Assembly: GCF_050003625.1 (NCBI RefSeq)
Contig: NC_134400.1
Span: forward strand, 188,757,726 to 188,821,725
Reading direction: 5' to 3'
Source of the DNA: Haematobia irritans
Lineage: Eukaryota > Arthropoda > Insecta > Diptera > Muscidae
Length of the DNA stretch: 64,000 nucleotides
Part shown: in pieces, positions 1-12,035 of the stretch
Layout: each line of letters begins with the position of its first letter
Position numbering within the stretch: the first letter of the stretch is position 1
The notes under the pieces: generated by a model
Database searches by the model: none
What the model saw: the letters and a program-made list of their open reading frames with translations, nothing else
Told to the model about the DNA's origin: nothing
Translations under genes and position numbers: made by a program

Positions 1-122
1 TGTGTAAATGAAATGGCGCAAAACCTGCGAAAAGAACCTGCCTAATTCAGCGATGGAAGCAATAAAGAGATTTTTCTAAACGTGCATATCTTTTAAAAAT
101 GTTGGTCACTTTGCTAGTTACT

Positions 123-711
123 CAGGGATGGAAAATACAATTTTTAAGAAAGTACAAAAAAGGTATTTTTTGAGCGGAAAGGTACTTTTTACTAAATTTC
201 AACAAAAATTTCACTGGAAGATTATTGTCAAGAGACTGAATTTTAAAGAAAATAAAATTTTGACAAAATTTTCTATATTTTCTATAAAATTTTGACAAAA
301 TTTTCTATAAAAATAAAATTTTGCAAAAATTCTATATAGAAATAAAATGTTGACAACTATTTCTACCGAAATAAAAAATCGATAATATAGAATCGAATTC
401 TTTTTTCGACTAAAACTTTCTTGAAGTTCAATAAAATCCTGTTTTTGACTATGTCTTTTACAAAATCGAGATTTTCTTCCCTCTGAACATGTCTGTTTTG
501 CCATATTTGTAAAAGACTATTAGCAAATAAGGTTGATAAAGACTTTCTCAAAATATTAAAATATTTTGTCAAAGCTATTGTACCATAAATCTGATATCGA
601 CTTAAAAATGTCTACACAAAAGTTACTAAATCATTCCCGGGGGTACTACGATACTGACCGGGCTGAGAAAGGTTTGAAAAAAGTACTATAGTGCTGCATT
701 TTCCATCCCTG
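123..711. mobile_element. hAT-like non-autonomous element (MITE) carrying a short satellite array
   Basis: Both ends carry the terminal inverted repeat CAGGGATGGAAAAT (left end at 123; its complement ends at 711). An 8-bp flanking duplication is visible: TAGTTACT at 115-122 and CAGTTACT at 712-719, one mismatch. An 8-bp duplication and a CAGGG start are typical of the hAT superfamily. There is no transposase. Inside are a short run of the window's 29-bp satellite (about 240-360) and a segment (about 425-610) that recurs at 17.0 and 18.7 kb. Superfamily is inferred from ends and duplication length only. Confidence 0.65.
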
Positions 712-871
712 CAGTTACTACGTGCTCATCCGAACGTTCATTTTCAACAATGAAGAGATTAAAGACGTATCCTTGAAATTCGACTAGCGAGAGTCGAATA
801 AATGTGCCGACTGAAGAAGTCATTGATTTATTTGCTGCCCAAAAAGCCCGTCGGCTCAATTTAATATTATA

Positions 872-2292
872 ACAAGTATATACAGCACTAAGTTCGGCCG
901 GGCCTAATCTTAAATACCCACCACCATGAACCAAATATTAGGGTTTCCTTTGAAATTTCAGGAGGGCTTGAGGACTTGAGGATATTCCCGAAGATAAATT
1001 TAAAGATTTCACCTATGAGGACTATATCAGATTCTGGATTTATAAGAACCATTTTTGTTTGAGTTTTAGAGGAATCATTAACATCTCTTGTAAGTGTGCA
1101 AGAAAATTATAAAATAAAGTCTTGATTTGAAATCTTAAATCTGTAGAAGTAAAATCTGGAAATTTTACATTGAGTTTCAAGCAACTTTCATGATCAGTGC
1201 GCCTTCTACACCCTCAAGAAGTGAAGTCGGTCTATATGGAGGCATTACCAAATGGATCGATAAAAACTTAATCCGATACACGTTTTTGTGAGCCTAAAAT
1301 ACCAGAATATTTACAATTTCAGGCAAATCATATAAAAACTACGGTTTCTAGAAACCTAAGGAGTTAAATCGGGAGATCGTTCTTATGGGGGCTATACTAA
1401 AATACGGACCGATACTCACCGTTTTCGGCACACCTCTTTATGACCCGAAAATACCTCTAGATTTCCAATTTCAGGCAAATAGGATAAAAACTTCGGATTC
1501 TAGAAACCCAAGAAGTAAAATCTTGAAATCGGTCTATATGGGGGCTATACCAAAATATGGACCGATACTCACCATTTTCGGCACACCTCTTTATGGTCCT
1601 AAAATACCTCTAGATTTCCAATTTCAGACAAATTGGATAAAAACTAAGGTTTCTATAAGCCCAAGACCCCCAAATCGGGAGGTCGTTTTATATGGGGACC
1701 ATACCAAAACATGGACCGATACTCACAATTTTTGGCACACGTATTTGTGGTCCTACAATACCTCTAGATTTCCAATTTCAGGTAAATTGAATAAAAACTG
1801 CGGTTTCTATAAGCCCAAGAAATAAAATCGGGAGATCGGTCTATGTGGGGGCTATACCAAAACATGGACCGATAATCACCATTTTTGGCACACCTCTTTA
1901 TGGTCATAAAATACCTCTAGGTTTCAAATTTCAGGCAAATTGGATAAAAACTACGATTTCTATAAGCCCAAGACCCCAAATCGGGAGGTCGGTTTATATG
2001 GGGACTGTATCAAAACTTGGACCGATAAGCCCATCTTCGAACTTGACCTGCCTGCAGACAAAAGACGAGTTTGTGCAAAATTTCAGTACGATTGCTTCAT
2101 TATTGAAGACTGTAGCGTGACTACAACAGACATACATACGGACAGACGGACATCGTTATATCGTCTTAGAATTTCTCCCTGATCAAGAATATATATACAT
2201 TATATAGTCGGAAATCGATATTTCGATGTGTTACAAACGGAATGACAAACTTATTATACCCCCGTCACCATTCTATGGTGGTAGGTATAAAA
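872..2292 (-). mobile_element. mini-me/DINE-1-like (Helentron-type) element, reverse orientation
   Basis: The + strand copy starts with AACAAGTATATA followed by GTTCGGCCGGGCC and ends near ATGGTGGTAGGTATAAAA. The same ends bound the elements at 26601-28271 and 42952-45390. Internal modules of roughly 150-160 bp repeat the phrases 'TATATGGGG-CTATACCAAAA' and 'GGACCGATACTCACC'. Towards the right end lie ACAGACGGACGGACAT-like GTCY-type units, seen here as complement, and a motif around TTCGATGTGTTACAAACGG. This layout matches the dipteran mini-me/DINE-1 family. Open frames in it arise from the module repetition and are not genes. Confidence 0.6.
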
Positions 2293-2790
2293 ATATTGTA
2301 TACATACCTATGCATAAATAAAATTTTCTACACATGAGATTATATGAATATTTTTTTTTTAAGTTGAACCCCCCCCGAATTAAAATCCTGGCTACGGCCT
2401 TGATGGGAGCTATATCTAAATCTGAACCGATTTCAATAAAATTTGGCGCACTTGACTACACTACTAATTGTACTCGTAGTGCAAAATTTCAACCAAATTG
2501 GGGTAAAACTCTGGCTTCTGGGACCGTATTAGTCCATATCGGGCGAAAGATATATATGGGAGCTATATCTAAATCTGAACCGACTTCTATAAAATTAAGC
2601 ACACTTGACTATAGTACTAATTGTTCTTATTGTGCAAAATTTTAAACAAATTAGGGTAAAACTTTGGCTTCTGGGGCCATATAAGTCCATATCGGGCGAA
2701 AGATATATATCGGAGCTATATCTAAATCTGAACCGATTTCAATAAAATTTGGCACACTTGACTATAATACTAATTGTTCTTCTTGTGCAA

Positions 2791-3094
<304 letters not shown>

Positions 3095-4064
3095 GTTGAT
3101 GTATTTTTGTGTGCAAAGTACAGCTCGCAGTTTTAGTCCGATTGTCCTAAAATTTGGTGTAGGGTCCTGTTTCGGCTCAAAGACGATCCCTATTGATTTT
3201 GGAAAAAATCGGTTCAGATTTAGATATAGCTGCCATATATATTTTTCATCGATCTGGTCATAATTGGCGTGTATATCAACCGATCTTCCTCACATTCCGT
3301 ACATCCGAATATTTCATGGGTCTCGAAAAACTTGCAAAATATCAGCCAAATCGGTTCAGATTTAGATATAGCTCCCGTATATAGCTTTCGCCCGATTTAC
3401 ACTCATTTGCCCACAGAGGCCAATTTTGTGCTCCGATTTAGTTGAAATTTTGCATAGGGAGTAGAATTAGCATTGTAACTATGCGTGCCAAATTTGGTTG
3501 AAATCGGTTCAGATTTGGATATATCTCCCATATATAGCTTTCGCCCGATTTACACTCATATGACCACAGAGGCCAATTTTTAACTCCGATTTAGTTGAAA
3601 TATTGCACAGGGAGTAGGATTAGCATTGTTACTATGCGTGCCAAATTTGGTTGAAATAGGTTCAGATTTAGATATAGCTCCCATATATATGTTTTTCTGA
3701 TTTCGACAAAAATGGTCAAAATACCAACATTTGCCTTGTAAAATCGCCACTGCTTAGTCCAAAAGTGGTAAAAATGACTCTAATTTCCCTAAACTTCTAA
3801 TACATATATATCGAGCGATAAATCATAAATAAACTTTTGTTTCCTTAAAATTGCTTCAGATTTAAATGTTTCCCATATTTGTTTACTAACATTGTGTTCC
3901 ACCCTAGTGCACTAACCGACTTAAATTTTGAGTCTATAGATTTGTAGAAGTCTATCAAATTCTGTCCAGATCGAGTGATATTTAAATGTATGTATTTGGG
4001 ACAAACCTTTATATATAGCACCCAACACATTTGACGGATGTGATATGGTATCGAAAATTTAGAT

Positions 4065-4107
4065 CTACAAAGTGGTGCAGGGTATTATACCCTGCACCAC
4101 TTTGTAG
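4065..4107. repeat. Perfect palindrome, 21-bp arms
   Basis: Arms 4065-4085 and 4087-4107 are exact reverse complements with one central base. The arm contains GGTGCAGGGTAT, the right-end sequence of mini-me-like elements. In the copies at 14.2, 31.5 and 34.4 kb only the left arm is present. Confidence 0.9.
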
Positions 4108-4261
4108 TCGGCCCTGCCCGACTTTAGACTTTCCGTACTTGTTTATTTATTCAATATTTCGTCTTTTCATTGAATAAATAAAAAATAATCATACAGACCT
4201 CAAGCTCGTTTTTATCAACAATTATCAATTGGAAAATCTATATACAGGTAGAATATAATAA

Positions 4262-4566
4262 AAACATCCATAATATAAGAAATTAAATTTTGAAAAATTT
4301 TCTATATAATAAAATTTTGACAGAATTTTACATATAAATAAAATTTTGCCAAAATTTCCTATAGAAATGAAATTTAAAAAAAAAATCCTATAGAAATAAA
4401 ATTTTGACAAAATTTTCCATAGAAATGAAATTTTTGCAAAATTTTCTATAGAAATGAAATTTTGGCAAAATGTTCTATAGAAATTAAATTTTGAAAAAAT
4501 TTCCTATAAGAAATGAAATTTTGAAAAAAATTTCCTATAAGAAATGAAATTTTGTCAAAATTTTCC
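4262..4566. repeat. 29-bp satellite array (forward orientation)
   Basis: About ten degenerate copies of the unit built from AAAATTTT, the palindrome TTTCTATAGAAA and the spacer TTTTGAC. Copies vary by single substitutions and 1-2 bp indels. Confidence 0.85.
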
Positions 4567-5622
4567 GGATTCGATGAACTTTCCTTCTCGAGAAGTCAAA
4601 TTATAGGGTTCGATTAATATGGGGACTATATATAGTTATGAACCGATATGGATAAATTTTTCCATGCTTGTTCGCCCACCAAATTTCCAGCAGATCAGAT
4701 GAAATTTGATCCTCCAGGAGGCTCCGAAAGTCAAATTTGATGATCGGAAAATCGTACATTCTTCTATTCATTCAGCGTTTTTTTCGTTTTACTCTAAAAT
4801 AAGCCTCGCACTAAGAAACAATTTCGAAAATTGAATACCCCTAACTATTAGGAAATTTTGTTCCACTGTGCACCATTTTCACGCTCTCTCTCTCTTGCTA
4901 TGACCCACATTGTAGCATTTATTTTAGGGATATTTTCATAAAATTAGTACACTACACTGATGAATAGTTTTTCTTTAAGGCACGTTTGTTTGTTTGTTGT
5001 GTTAACTTTCTTGTTGTTGTTGTTGTTGGTGGTAACGTAAACATTTGAAATGCTATTCAAATGTGTTATAGTAAAAATAATGAGAAAACCCCATGTAGCT
5101 GTTGACGAGACCAATCGAATCGTCGTCATTCACAGCTTCCATAGCACAAGGCAGCATCATTTTTACGTGAACTGTCTGAAATTGGAAATATTTTGGCTAC
5201 TTTTGGCAAGCCTTCATGTGTTCATTCACATGTCATCATCATGGCTGAGTATCTAAGGGAAATTCAAGAAGAAAATTAGATTTCAGATACACGCAAAGAA
5301 AAAAAAACGTTTGGAAAACGTGTACCGAAAACGTTTTTCTTTTGTTAGAGTTTTTTGAATTGCTTCGAAAATTTTAAACTTTTATCACCAAAAAAAATTC
5401 GTTTGTTACAAAATTTTTATTTTTTCAATAAAAAAAGTTATTTTTGAAGCAACAACACAGTCCATTTCGTTTATATCAAACACTGTTCTTTTCTGACTTT
5501 AGGTCTTTAATAAGACACATTTTACAGTTCAAAATTTTATATACTACAATGTAATGTTGAACATTTTTCGAAATCTTCCGAACATATCTGGAATATATGT
5601 AAAAAAAAAATAAAAAAAACTT

Positions 5623-5697
5623 TGGTCGGAGCAGGGATCGAACCCACGACCCTTGGCATGCAAGTCGGACGTAGCAACTACTGCTCCACGGTGCCAA
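5623..5697 (-). repeat. tRNA-like segment (SINE head candidate)
   Basis: On the - strand an A-box-like GGCACCGTGGAGCAG precedes a B-box-like GGGTTCGATCCCTGC at the usual tRNA spacing. The acceptor ends do not pair into a convincing cloverleaf, so a tRNA-derived SINE head is likelier than a working tRNA. Confidence 0.5.
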
Positions 5698-5808
5698 ACT
5701 AAATGTTTGTTTCTGTTAAATAAACTTTGTTTATTCGGTTCGTGGGCGCCGCAAGCTATGCTATATAAATATAACTTATATGGATATTTATCTATTGATG
5801 ACCATAAC

Positions 5809-5880
5809 AGGTACATAGCTCAGTTGTTAGTATGTTGGCTTACAAAGTGCATGGTCCGCGGTTCGATTCTCCGTCCAGGC
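5809..5880 (+). repeat. tRNA-like segment (SINE head or tRNA relic)
   Basis: TAGCTCAGTTGTTAG resembles an A box and D arm, and GCGGTTCGATTCTCCG resembles a B box and T arm. The T stem forms with one mismatch, but positions 1-7 do not pair with the 3' end. Likely a relic or SINE head. Confidence 0.45.
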
Positions 5881-6487
5881 GAAAGGTAAAAAAAAATTTA
5901 AAAATTTATAAAATCGTATAATTTCTTCTACATTGTTGGTATTACAGGAAAAGGTGTTAAGAACTAAAAAACATTGTGGATGTGAGAAAGATGTGAGGGA
6001 AAATGCAATTAGCAAGAAAACATTGTTTTTTTTTTTTGAGTTTGTCCTTATGAAATTGTTTTTACGTCCTGCAAAAGAATAAACGCTTATCACAAAAAGT
6101 ATATACTTTTCTCCCAAATACACTTCCTTACATCGAAAAGCAAATGAGAAACGAACTTTGTTTGTCTAAAATTTCGTTTGGGAGGAAAGAATTATTTTTT
6201 TGCGTGTACCACACCAAGTGATACCACAGTGGTGAAGTAGTGCCAAATTGGAAACAGAAATGTTTGTGGAAGAACTGCCAATTTTTGATGGGTATATTTG
6301 GCATTGCGCTCTATGGATTTAAATACATCAAGTTTTTAAATTTTAAGTGATTCGGATAAAAATTGTCCCTTCCATGCACGGTTGCCTATCAAAAACGGCA
6401 GATTTTTTACTGTTTAGTAGATTGGTAGAATTCTTGATGTTTTGGTAGATTTTTCAAAATATTCCTTTCCAACTAAGAGGTAATTCA

Positions 6488-7332
6488 TAAATAGAAATGA
6501 AATTTTGACAAAATTTTCTATAGAAATAATATTTCGACAAAATCTTTTATAAAAACAAAATGTTGAGATTTTTCTATATAAATGTTGACAAAATTTTCTA
6601 TAGAAGTAAAATTTTGACAATATTTCTATAGTAATAAAATTTTGACAAAATTTTCTATAGTAATAAAATTTTGACAAAATTTTCTATGGTAATAAAATTT
6701 CGACAAAATCTTCTATAGAAATAAAATTTTGACAAACTCTTCTATAGAAATAAAAAATTGACAAAATTTTCTATAGAGATAAAGATTTTACAAAATTTTC
6801 TACAGAAAACAAAATTGACAAAATTTTCTATATAAATAAAAATCTTGCCAAAAATTTCTATAGAAATAAAAACTTGACAAAATTTTCTACAGAAATAAAA
6901 TTTTGACAAAATTTCCTATATAAATAAAATTTTGACAAAATTTTCCATAGAAATAAAAATTTGACAAAATTTTCTATAGAAATAAAATTTTGACAAAATC
7001 TTCTATAGAAATAAAAAATTGACAAAATTTTCTATAGAGATAAAGATTTGACGAAATTTTCTACAGAAACCAAAATTGACAAAATTATCTATATAAATAA
7101 AAATGTTGCCAAAATTTTCTATAAAAAATAAAAATTTGACAAAATTTTCTACAGAAATAAAATTTTGACAAAATTTTCTATAGAAATAAAATTTTGACAA
7201 AATTTTCTATAGAAATAAAATTTCGACAAAACCTTCTACAGAAATAAAATTTTGAAAAAACCTTCTATAGAAATAAAATTTTGACAAAACCGGCTATAAA
7301 AATAAAAATTTGACACAATTTTCTATACAAAT
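6488..7332. repeat. 29-bp satellite array (forward)
   Basis: Roughly 28 imperfect tandem copies of the 29-bp unit. The left flank (6375-6480) contains CACGGTTGCC and GTAGATTTTTCAAAATATTCC. Most of that flank recurs at the left edge of the array starting at 26135. Confidence 0.9.
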
Positions 7333-7889
7333 AGCTCTCATATAGAACCATTTGCCGATTTAACTTCTTCAGGGCTTGCAAGTGCAAGTGCCACTCGAGT
7401 CAAAAATAATCTACCAAAATTTGGAGAAAAATGTACAAAAAATACTACTAATTCACTATAGAAAATTTTGTCAAAAATTTATTTATATGCAAATTTTTCC
7501 CAAAAACGTATTTCTGTAGAAAATTTTGTCAAAATATTACACATATGACACAGACCACTGTGCACAGATTTACAGAAATCTAATACAAAATCGCAAACAC
7601 AATTAAGATAATAAATCAGTTAGACATGAGCATTGTAAGGAGAAAGTCTATTACTTTGTAAAATGTAAATATAATTAATGTTATATTTTTGTTTCAAAAC
7701 GTTGTTGAAGTTAATATTGTTAAATATTTAAATTATTACAATTTAAAGATAATATCTCGCTGAAGATGATCACCGATGGTGTATCGAAATATCCGAGAAT
7801 ATCAATATTTCAATAAAAAGTAATGAAAAACATTAACACCAGCATTTTTCATTAGTCCATGACCTCAAGCAAAACAAATAATCCCAAAA
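7333..7889. other. Non-coding spacer between two opposed satellite arrays
   Basis: No gene seen. At 7395-7435 the phrase CACTCGAGTCAAAAATAATC followed by TACCAAAATTTGG recurs at 32.70 kb and, reversed, at 29.11 kb, marking a transposon-like end. The remainder is unrecognised AT-rich sequence. Confidence 0.5.
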
Positions 7890-8292
7890 TTGTAAAATAT
7901 TATTTCTATAAAAATTTTGTCAAAATTTTATTTATATAGCAAATTTTGTCAAATTTTTATTTCTATAGAAAATTTTGTCAAATTATTATTTCTATAAAAA
8001 ATTTTGTCAAATTTTTATTTCTATAGAAAATTTTATCAAAATATAGAAAATTTTGTCAAAATTTTATTTCTATAGAAAATTTTGTAAAATTATTTTCTAT
8101 AGAAAATTTTGTCAAAATTTTATTTCTATAGAAAATTTTGACAAAATTTTTTTGTGGAAAATATTGTCAAAATTTTACTTCCATAGAAAAATTTGTCCAA
8201 ATTATATTTCTACAGAAAACTTTGTCAAAATTCTATTTCAAAAAAAAAAAATGTAAAATTTTTATTTCTATAGAAAATTTTGGCAAAATTTT
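7890..8292. repeat. 29-bp satellite array (reverse)
   Basis: Tandem copies in the opposite orientation, with unit pieces TTTTGTCAAAATTTTA and TTTCTATAGAAAA. Ends abruptly at an inverted-repeat arm (8293). Confidence 0.85.
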
Positions 8293-8532
8293 TGGACTGT
8301 ACATGTTTCGGTTCGGGCGAATGAAAAATAAGATTAAGGGACTTGTAAGTTATATGAAAAGATGATGTACAGTGGGAGAAAGATGATTCAATTTGTAAGA
8401 AAAAATTTCCCAAATGTTTTCTACATAAGGAGTTAGCATAAAGGGCCCAAAATTGAGTTATCTCTCCCAGCCAGATCTATACTAAAGGCTGTGGAAAGGT
8501 TCATTCGCCCGAACCGAAACATGTACAGTCCA
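8293..8532. repeat. Inverted repeat with 33-bp arms
   Basis: Arm 8293-8325 (containing ACATGTTTCGGTTCGGGCGA) is the reverse complement of 8500-8532. The enclosed 175 bp is unique in the window. The right-arm sequence recurs near 9260 and 10020 in the following higher-order array. Confidence 0.85.
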
Positions 8533-8624
8533 GGCGTGTATAGATTTGTATCTGGCGTTTTCTTTTCAATGGCTCTATTAAACATGTTCCTTAATCTATA
8601 TCTGTCCGTGAAGCTCGAAAAATA

Positions 8625-11150
8625 ATTGTATAATTAAAAATTTTATTTCTATAGAAAATTTTGGCAAAATTTTTATTTATATAGAAAATTTTGTTAAAAT
8701 TTTTTCTGTAGAAAATTTTGTCAAAATTTTATTTCTATAGAAAATTTTGTCAAAATTTTATATCTATAGAAAATTTAGTCAAAATTTTATTTCTATAGAA
8801 ATTGTATATAGAAGAGACAATTTTTTCAAAATATTATTTATATAGAAAATTTTGTCAAAATTTTATTTCTATAGAAAATTTTGTCAAAATTTTACTTCTA
8901 TAGAAAAATCTGTCAAAATTGTATTTCTAGAGAAAATTTTGTCAAAATTTTATTGCTATAGAAAATTTTGTCAAATTTTTATTTCTATAGAAAATTTTGT
9001 CAAAATTTTTATTTCTATAGAAAATTTTGTCAAAATTTTATTTCTTTAGAAAATTTAGTAAAATTTTTATTTCTATAGAAAATTTTGGCAAAATTTTTAT
9101 TTATATAGAAAATTTTGTCAAAATTTTATTTCTATAGAAAATTTCGTCAAAACTTTATTTCAATAGAAAATTTTGTCAAAATTTTTTTCTGTAGAAAATT
9201 TTGTCAAAATTGTACTTCCATAAAAAAAAAAAATTGTCAAAATTTTATTTATGGAAAGGTTCATTCGCCCGAACCGAAACATGTACAGTCCAGGCGTGTA
9301 TAGATTTGTATCTGGCGTTTTCGTTTCAATGGCTCTATTAACCATGTTCCTTAATCTATATCTGTCCATGAAGCTCGAAAAATAATTGTATAATTAAAAA
9401 TTTTATTTCTATAGAAACTTTTGTCACAATTTAATTTCTATAGAAAATTTTGTCAAAATTTTATTTCTATAGAAAATTTTGTCAAAATTTTACTTCTATA
9501 GAAAAATCTGTCAAAATTGTATTTCTATAGAAAATTTTGTCAAATTTTTATTTCTATAGAAATTGTCTATAGAAGAGACAATTTTTTCAAAATATTATTT
9601 ATATAGAAAATTTTGTCAAAATTTTATTTCTATAGAAAATTTTGTCAAAATTTTACTTCTATAGAAAAATCTGTCAAAATTGTATTTCTAGAGAAAATTT
9701 TGTCAAAATTTTATTGCTATAGAAAATTTTGTCAAATTTTTATTTCTATAGAAAATTTTGTCAAAATTTTTATTTCTATAGAAAATTTTGTCAAAATTTT
9801 ATTTCTTTAGAAAATTTAGTAAAATTTTTATTTCTATAGAAAATTTTGGCAAAATTTTTATTTATATAGAAAATTTTGTCAAAATTTTATTTCTATAGAA
9901 AATTTCGTCAAAACTTTATTTCAATAGAAAATTTTGTCAAAATTTTTTTCTGTAGAAAATTTTGTCAAAATTGTACTTCCATAAAAAAAAAATTGTCAAA
10001 ATTTTATTTATGGAAAGGTTCATTCGCCCGAACCGAAACATGTACAGTCCAGGCGTGTATAGATTTGTATCTGGCGTTTTCGTTTCAATGGCTCTATTAA
10101 CCATGTTCCTTAATCTATATCTGTCCATGAAGCTCGAAAAATAATTGTATAATTAAAAATTTTATTTCTATAGAAACTTTTGTCACAATTTAATTTCTAT
10201 AGAAAATTTTGTCAAAATTTTATTTCTATAGAAAATTTTGTCAAAATTTTACTTCTATAGAAAAATCTGTCAAAATTGTATTTCTATAGAAAATTTTGTC
10301 AAATTTTTATTTCTATAGAAATTGTCTATAGAAGAGACAATTTTTTCAAAATATTATTTATATAGAAAATTTTGTCAAAATTTTATTTCTATAGAAAATT
10401 TTGTCAAAATTTTACTTCTATAGAAAAATCTGTCAAAATTGTATTTCTAGAGTAAATTTTGTAAAAATTTTATTTCTATAGAAAATTTTGTCAAATCTTT
10501 ATTTCTATAGAAAATTTTGTCAAAATTTTTATTTCTATAGAAAATTTTGTCAAAATTTTATTTCTTTAGAAAATTTTGTAAAATTTTTATTTATATAGAA
10601 AATTTTGTCAAAATTTTATTTCTATAGAAAATTTTGTCAAAATTTTATTTCAATAGAAAATTTTGTCAAAATTGTACTTCCATAAAAAAAATTGTCAAAA
10701 TTTTATTTCTACAGAAAACTTTGTCAAAATTTTATTTCAATAAAAAATGTTAAATTTTTATTTCTATAGAAAATTTTGTCAAAATTTTATTTCTGTAGAA
10801 AATTTTGTCAAATTTTTTTCTTGTAGAAAATTTTGTCAAAATTTTACTTCTATAGAAAAATTTGTCAAAATTTTATTTCTACAGAAAACTTTGTCAAAAT
10901 TGTGTTTCTATAGAAAATTTTGTCAAATTTTTATTTCTATAGAAAATTTTGTCAGATTTTTATTTATATAGAAAAATTTGTCAAAATTTTTAAAAATTGT
11001 ATTTCTACAAAAAAATGTATTTCTACAGAAAACTTTGTCAACGTTTTATTTCTATAAAAAAGGTCAAAATTGTTTCTATAGAAAATTTTGTCAAATTTTG
11101 TTTCTATAGTAAATTTGTCAAAATTTTATTTCTTTGGAAAATTTTGTCAA
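8625..11150. repeat. 29-bp satellite array (reverse) with 760-bp higher-order period
   Basis: Tandem 29-bp units in reverse orientation. A larger unit of about 760 bp repeats: GAAGAGACAATTTTTTC occurs at 8811, 9572 and 10331, and a roughly 150-bp non-satellite insert starting GGAAAGGTTCATTCGCCCG occurs at 8493, 9253 and 10012. The first two copies are nearly identical; the third diverges after about 10.45 kb. The 65-codon frames at 8852 and 9613 are duplicated satellite sequence, not genes. Confidence 0.9.
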
Positions 11151-11828
11151 ACATCCAAATCACTGAATTCGAATTACACCTTAAGAAGTGGACATCCGTC
11201 CTATGGACAGCCCATATTAAACGCATCACTTCTGCGCTAATTTTGCGTCCACTTCCGAATCCAAAAAGAATATTTTAATTACTTTTTTGGCGACGCTTTT
11301 TCTTTGCTGGGTATTATTACAAATTTTGATTCTCTTCCAGTGAGAAAATAGAAAATAAGTGAAACAATTGCAGAATTAATAAAAAAAATACATTTAGTTC
11401 ATTTTGCATATTAAGTGATTTTGTACACTGTGTGCATTCTTTTTTTGTAATTCATAAATAAGGAAAAACAAATCATAATTAATTGATTTTTAATTTATTG
11501 GGCATTAGAAATCGCCCACACCACAAAGAGAACATCGGACATTATGGTCTATATGCATTTTTATTAAAGCGTTTTAATTTCCTAATCAACATCGAGCAGA
11601 AATTTTCATCAAATTCGGCTAAGCAATTCGAAGACGAAGAGGCAGCAGGAAGGTTCTAATATAGCAAATCAATCATTTCAGCATTGATCATTGCCAAAAA
11701 GAAACCAACACAAAATTAATTACAAAACAAATCAAATTATTCGAACTGGACCATAAACCATTGCCAAACCAAAGCAAAGCAAATCAAACACTAACCCATA
11801 GTCGAATTTTTCTTCCCGAACGGTAATA
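11151..11828 (+). promoter_or_regulatory. Probable 5' flank and 5' UTR of the K2P gene
   Basis: Between the satellite and the channel start codon. The part from about 11500 is less AT-rich and contains CATCGAGCAGAAATTTTC and GAAGACGAAGAGGCAGCAGG, which look like leader sequence. A pyrimidine-rich AATCATTTCAG at about 11670-11680 could be the acceptor of a leader intron. No TATA box recognised. Transcription start not determinable. Confidence 0.35.
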
Positions 11829-12035
11829 ATGTCGACTCGCCGAGCCCATTCACTGCCGCCACATATGCTTGAACCGGTCAAGCGGGAACGTGGACGATGC
11901 GTCACAGCCATCTGCTTTTCATGGAAGGTGATCACTTGTATTGTGTCGCACGTGACATTGATTCTGATGGTGGTGTGCTATTGTGTCGGTGGGGCCTATC
12001 TCTTTCAGCATTTGGAAGGGGATCACGAAACTGAG
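11829..12035 (+). CDS. K2P channel, coding exon 1 (N-terminus and TM1)
   Basis: 69 codons, phase-0 donor GAG|GTAAGT. Encodes a basic N-terminus (KRERGR) and the first membrane helix ending [11 protein letters not shown], the usual K2P TM1-to-cap transition. The ATG at 11829 is the first in frame before TM1. Confidence 0.88.

Larger units (their letters stand above)
5290..6206. mobile_element. TIR element with TA duplication (Tc1/mariner-type MITE candidate)
   Basis: The left end CACGCAAAGAAAAA begins after TA (5288-5289). The right end TTTTTTTGCGTG finishes before TA (6207-6208). About 0.9 kb with no transposase. Inside are two tRNA-like segments at 5623-5697 (-) and 5809-5880 (+). The TIR is short (about 8 bp plus an A-rich run), so the call rests on the ends plus TA. 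Confidence 0.45.

Noticed and set aside
4262..4566. CRISPR-like regular repeats
   Set aside because: Repeats are contiguous without unique spacers, in an insect nuclear genome, and there are no cas genes.
8852..10100. Open frames of 60-75 codons with [25 protein letters not shown] peptides, here and in all satellite arrays
   Set aside because: They are the 29-bp satellite read in three successive frames (87-nt cycle with one TAG that is sometimes mutated). They appear wherever the array does, on either strand, with no start context or conservation.
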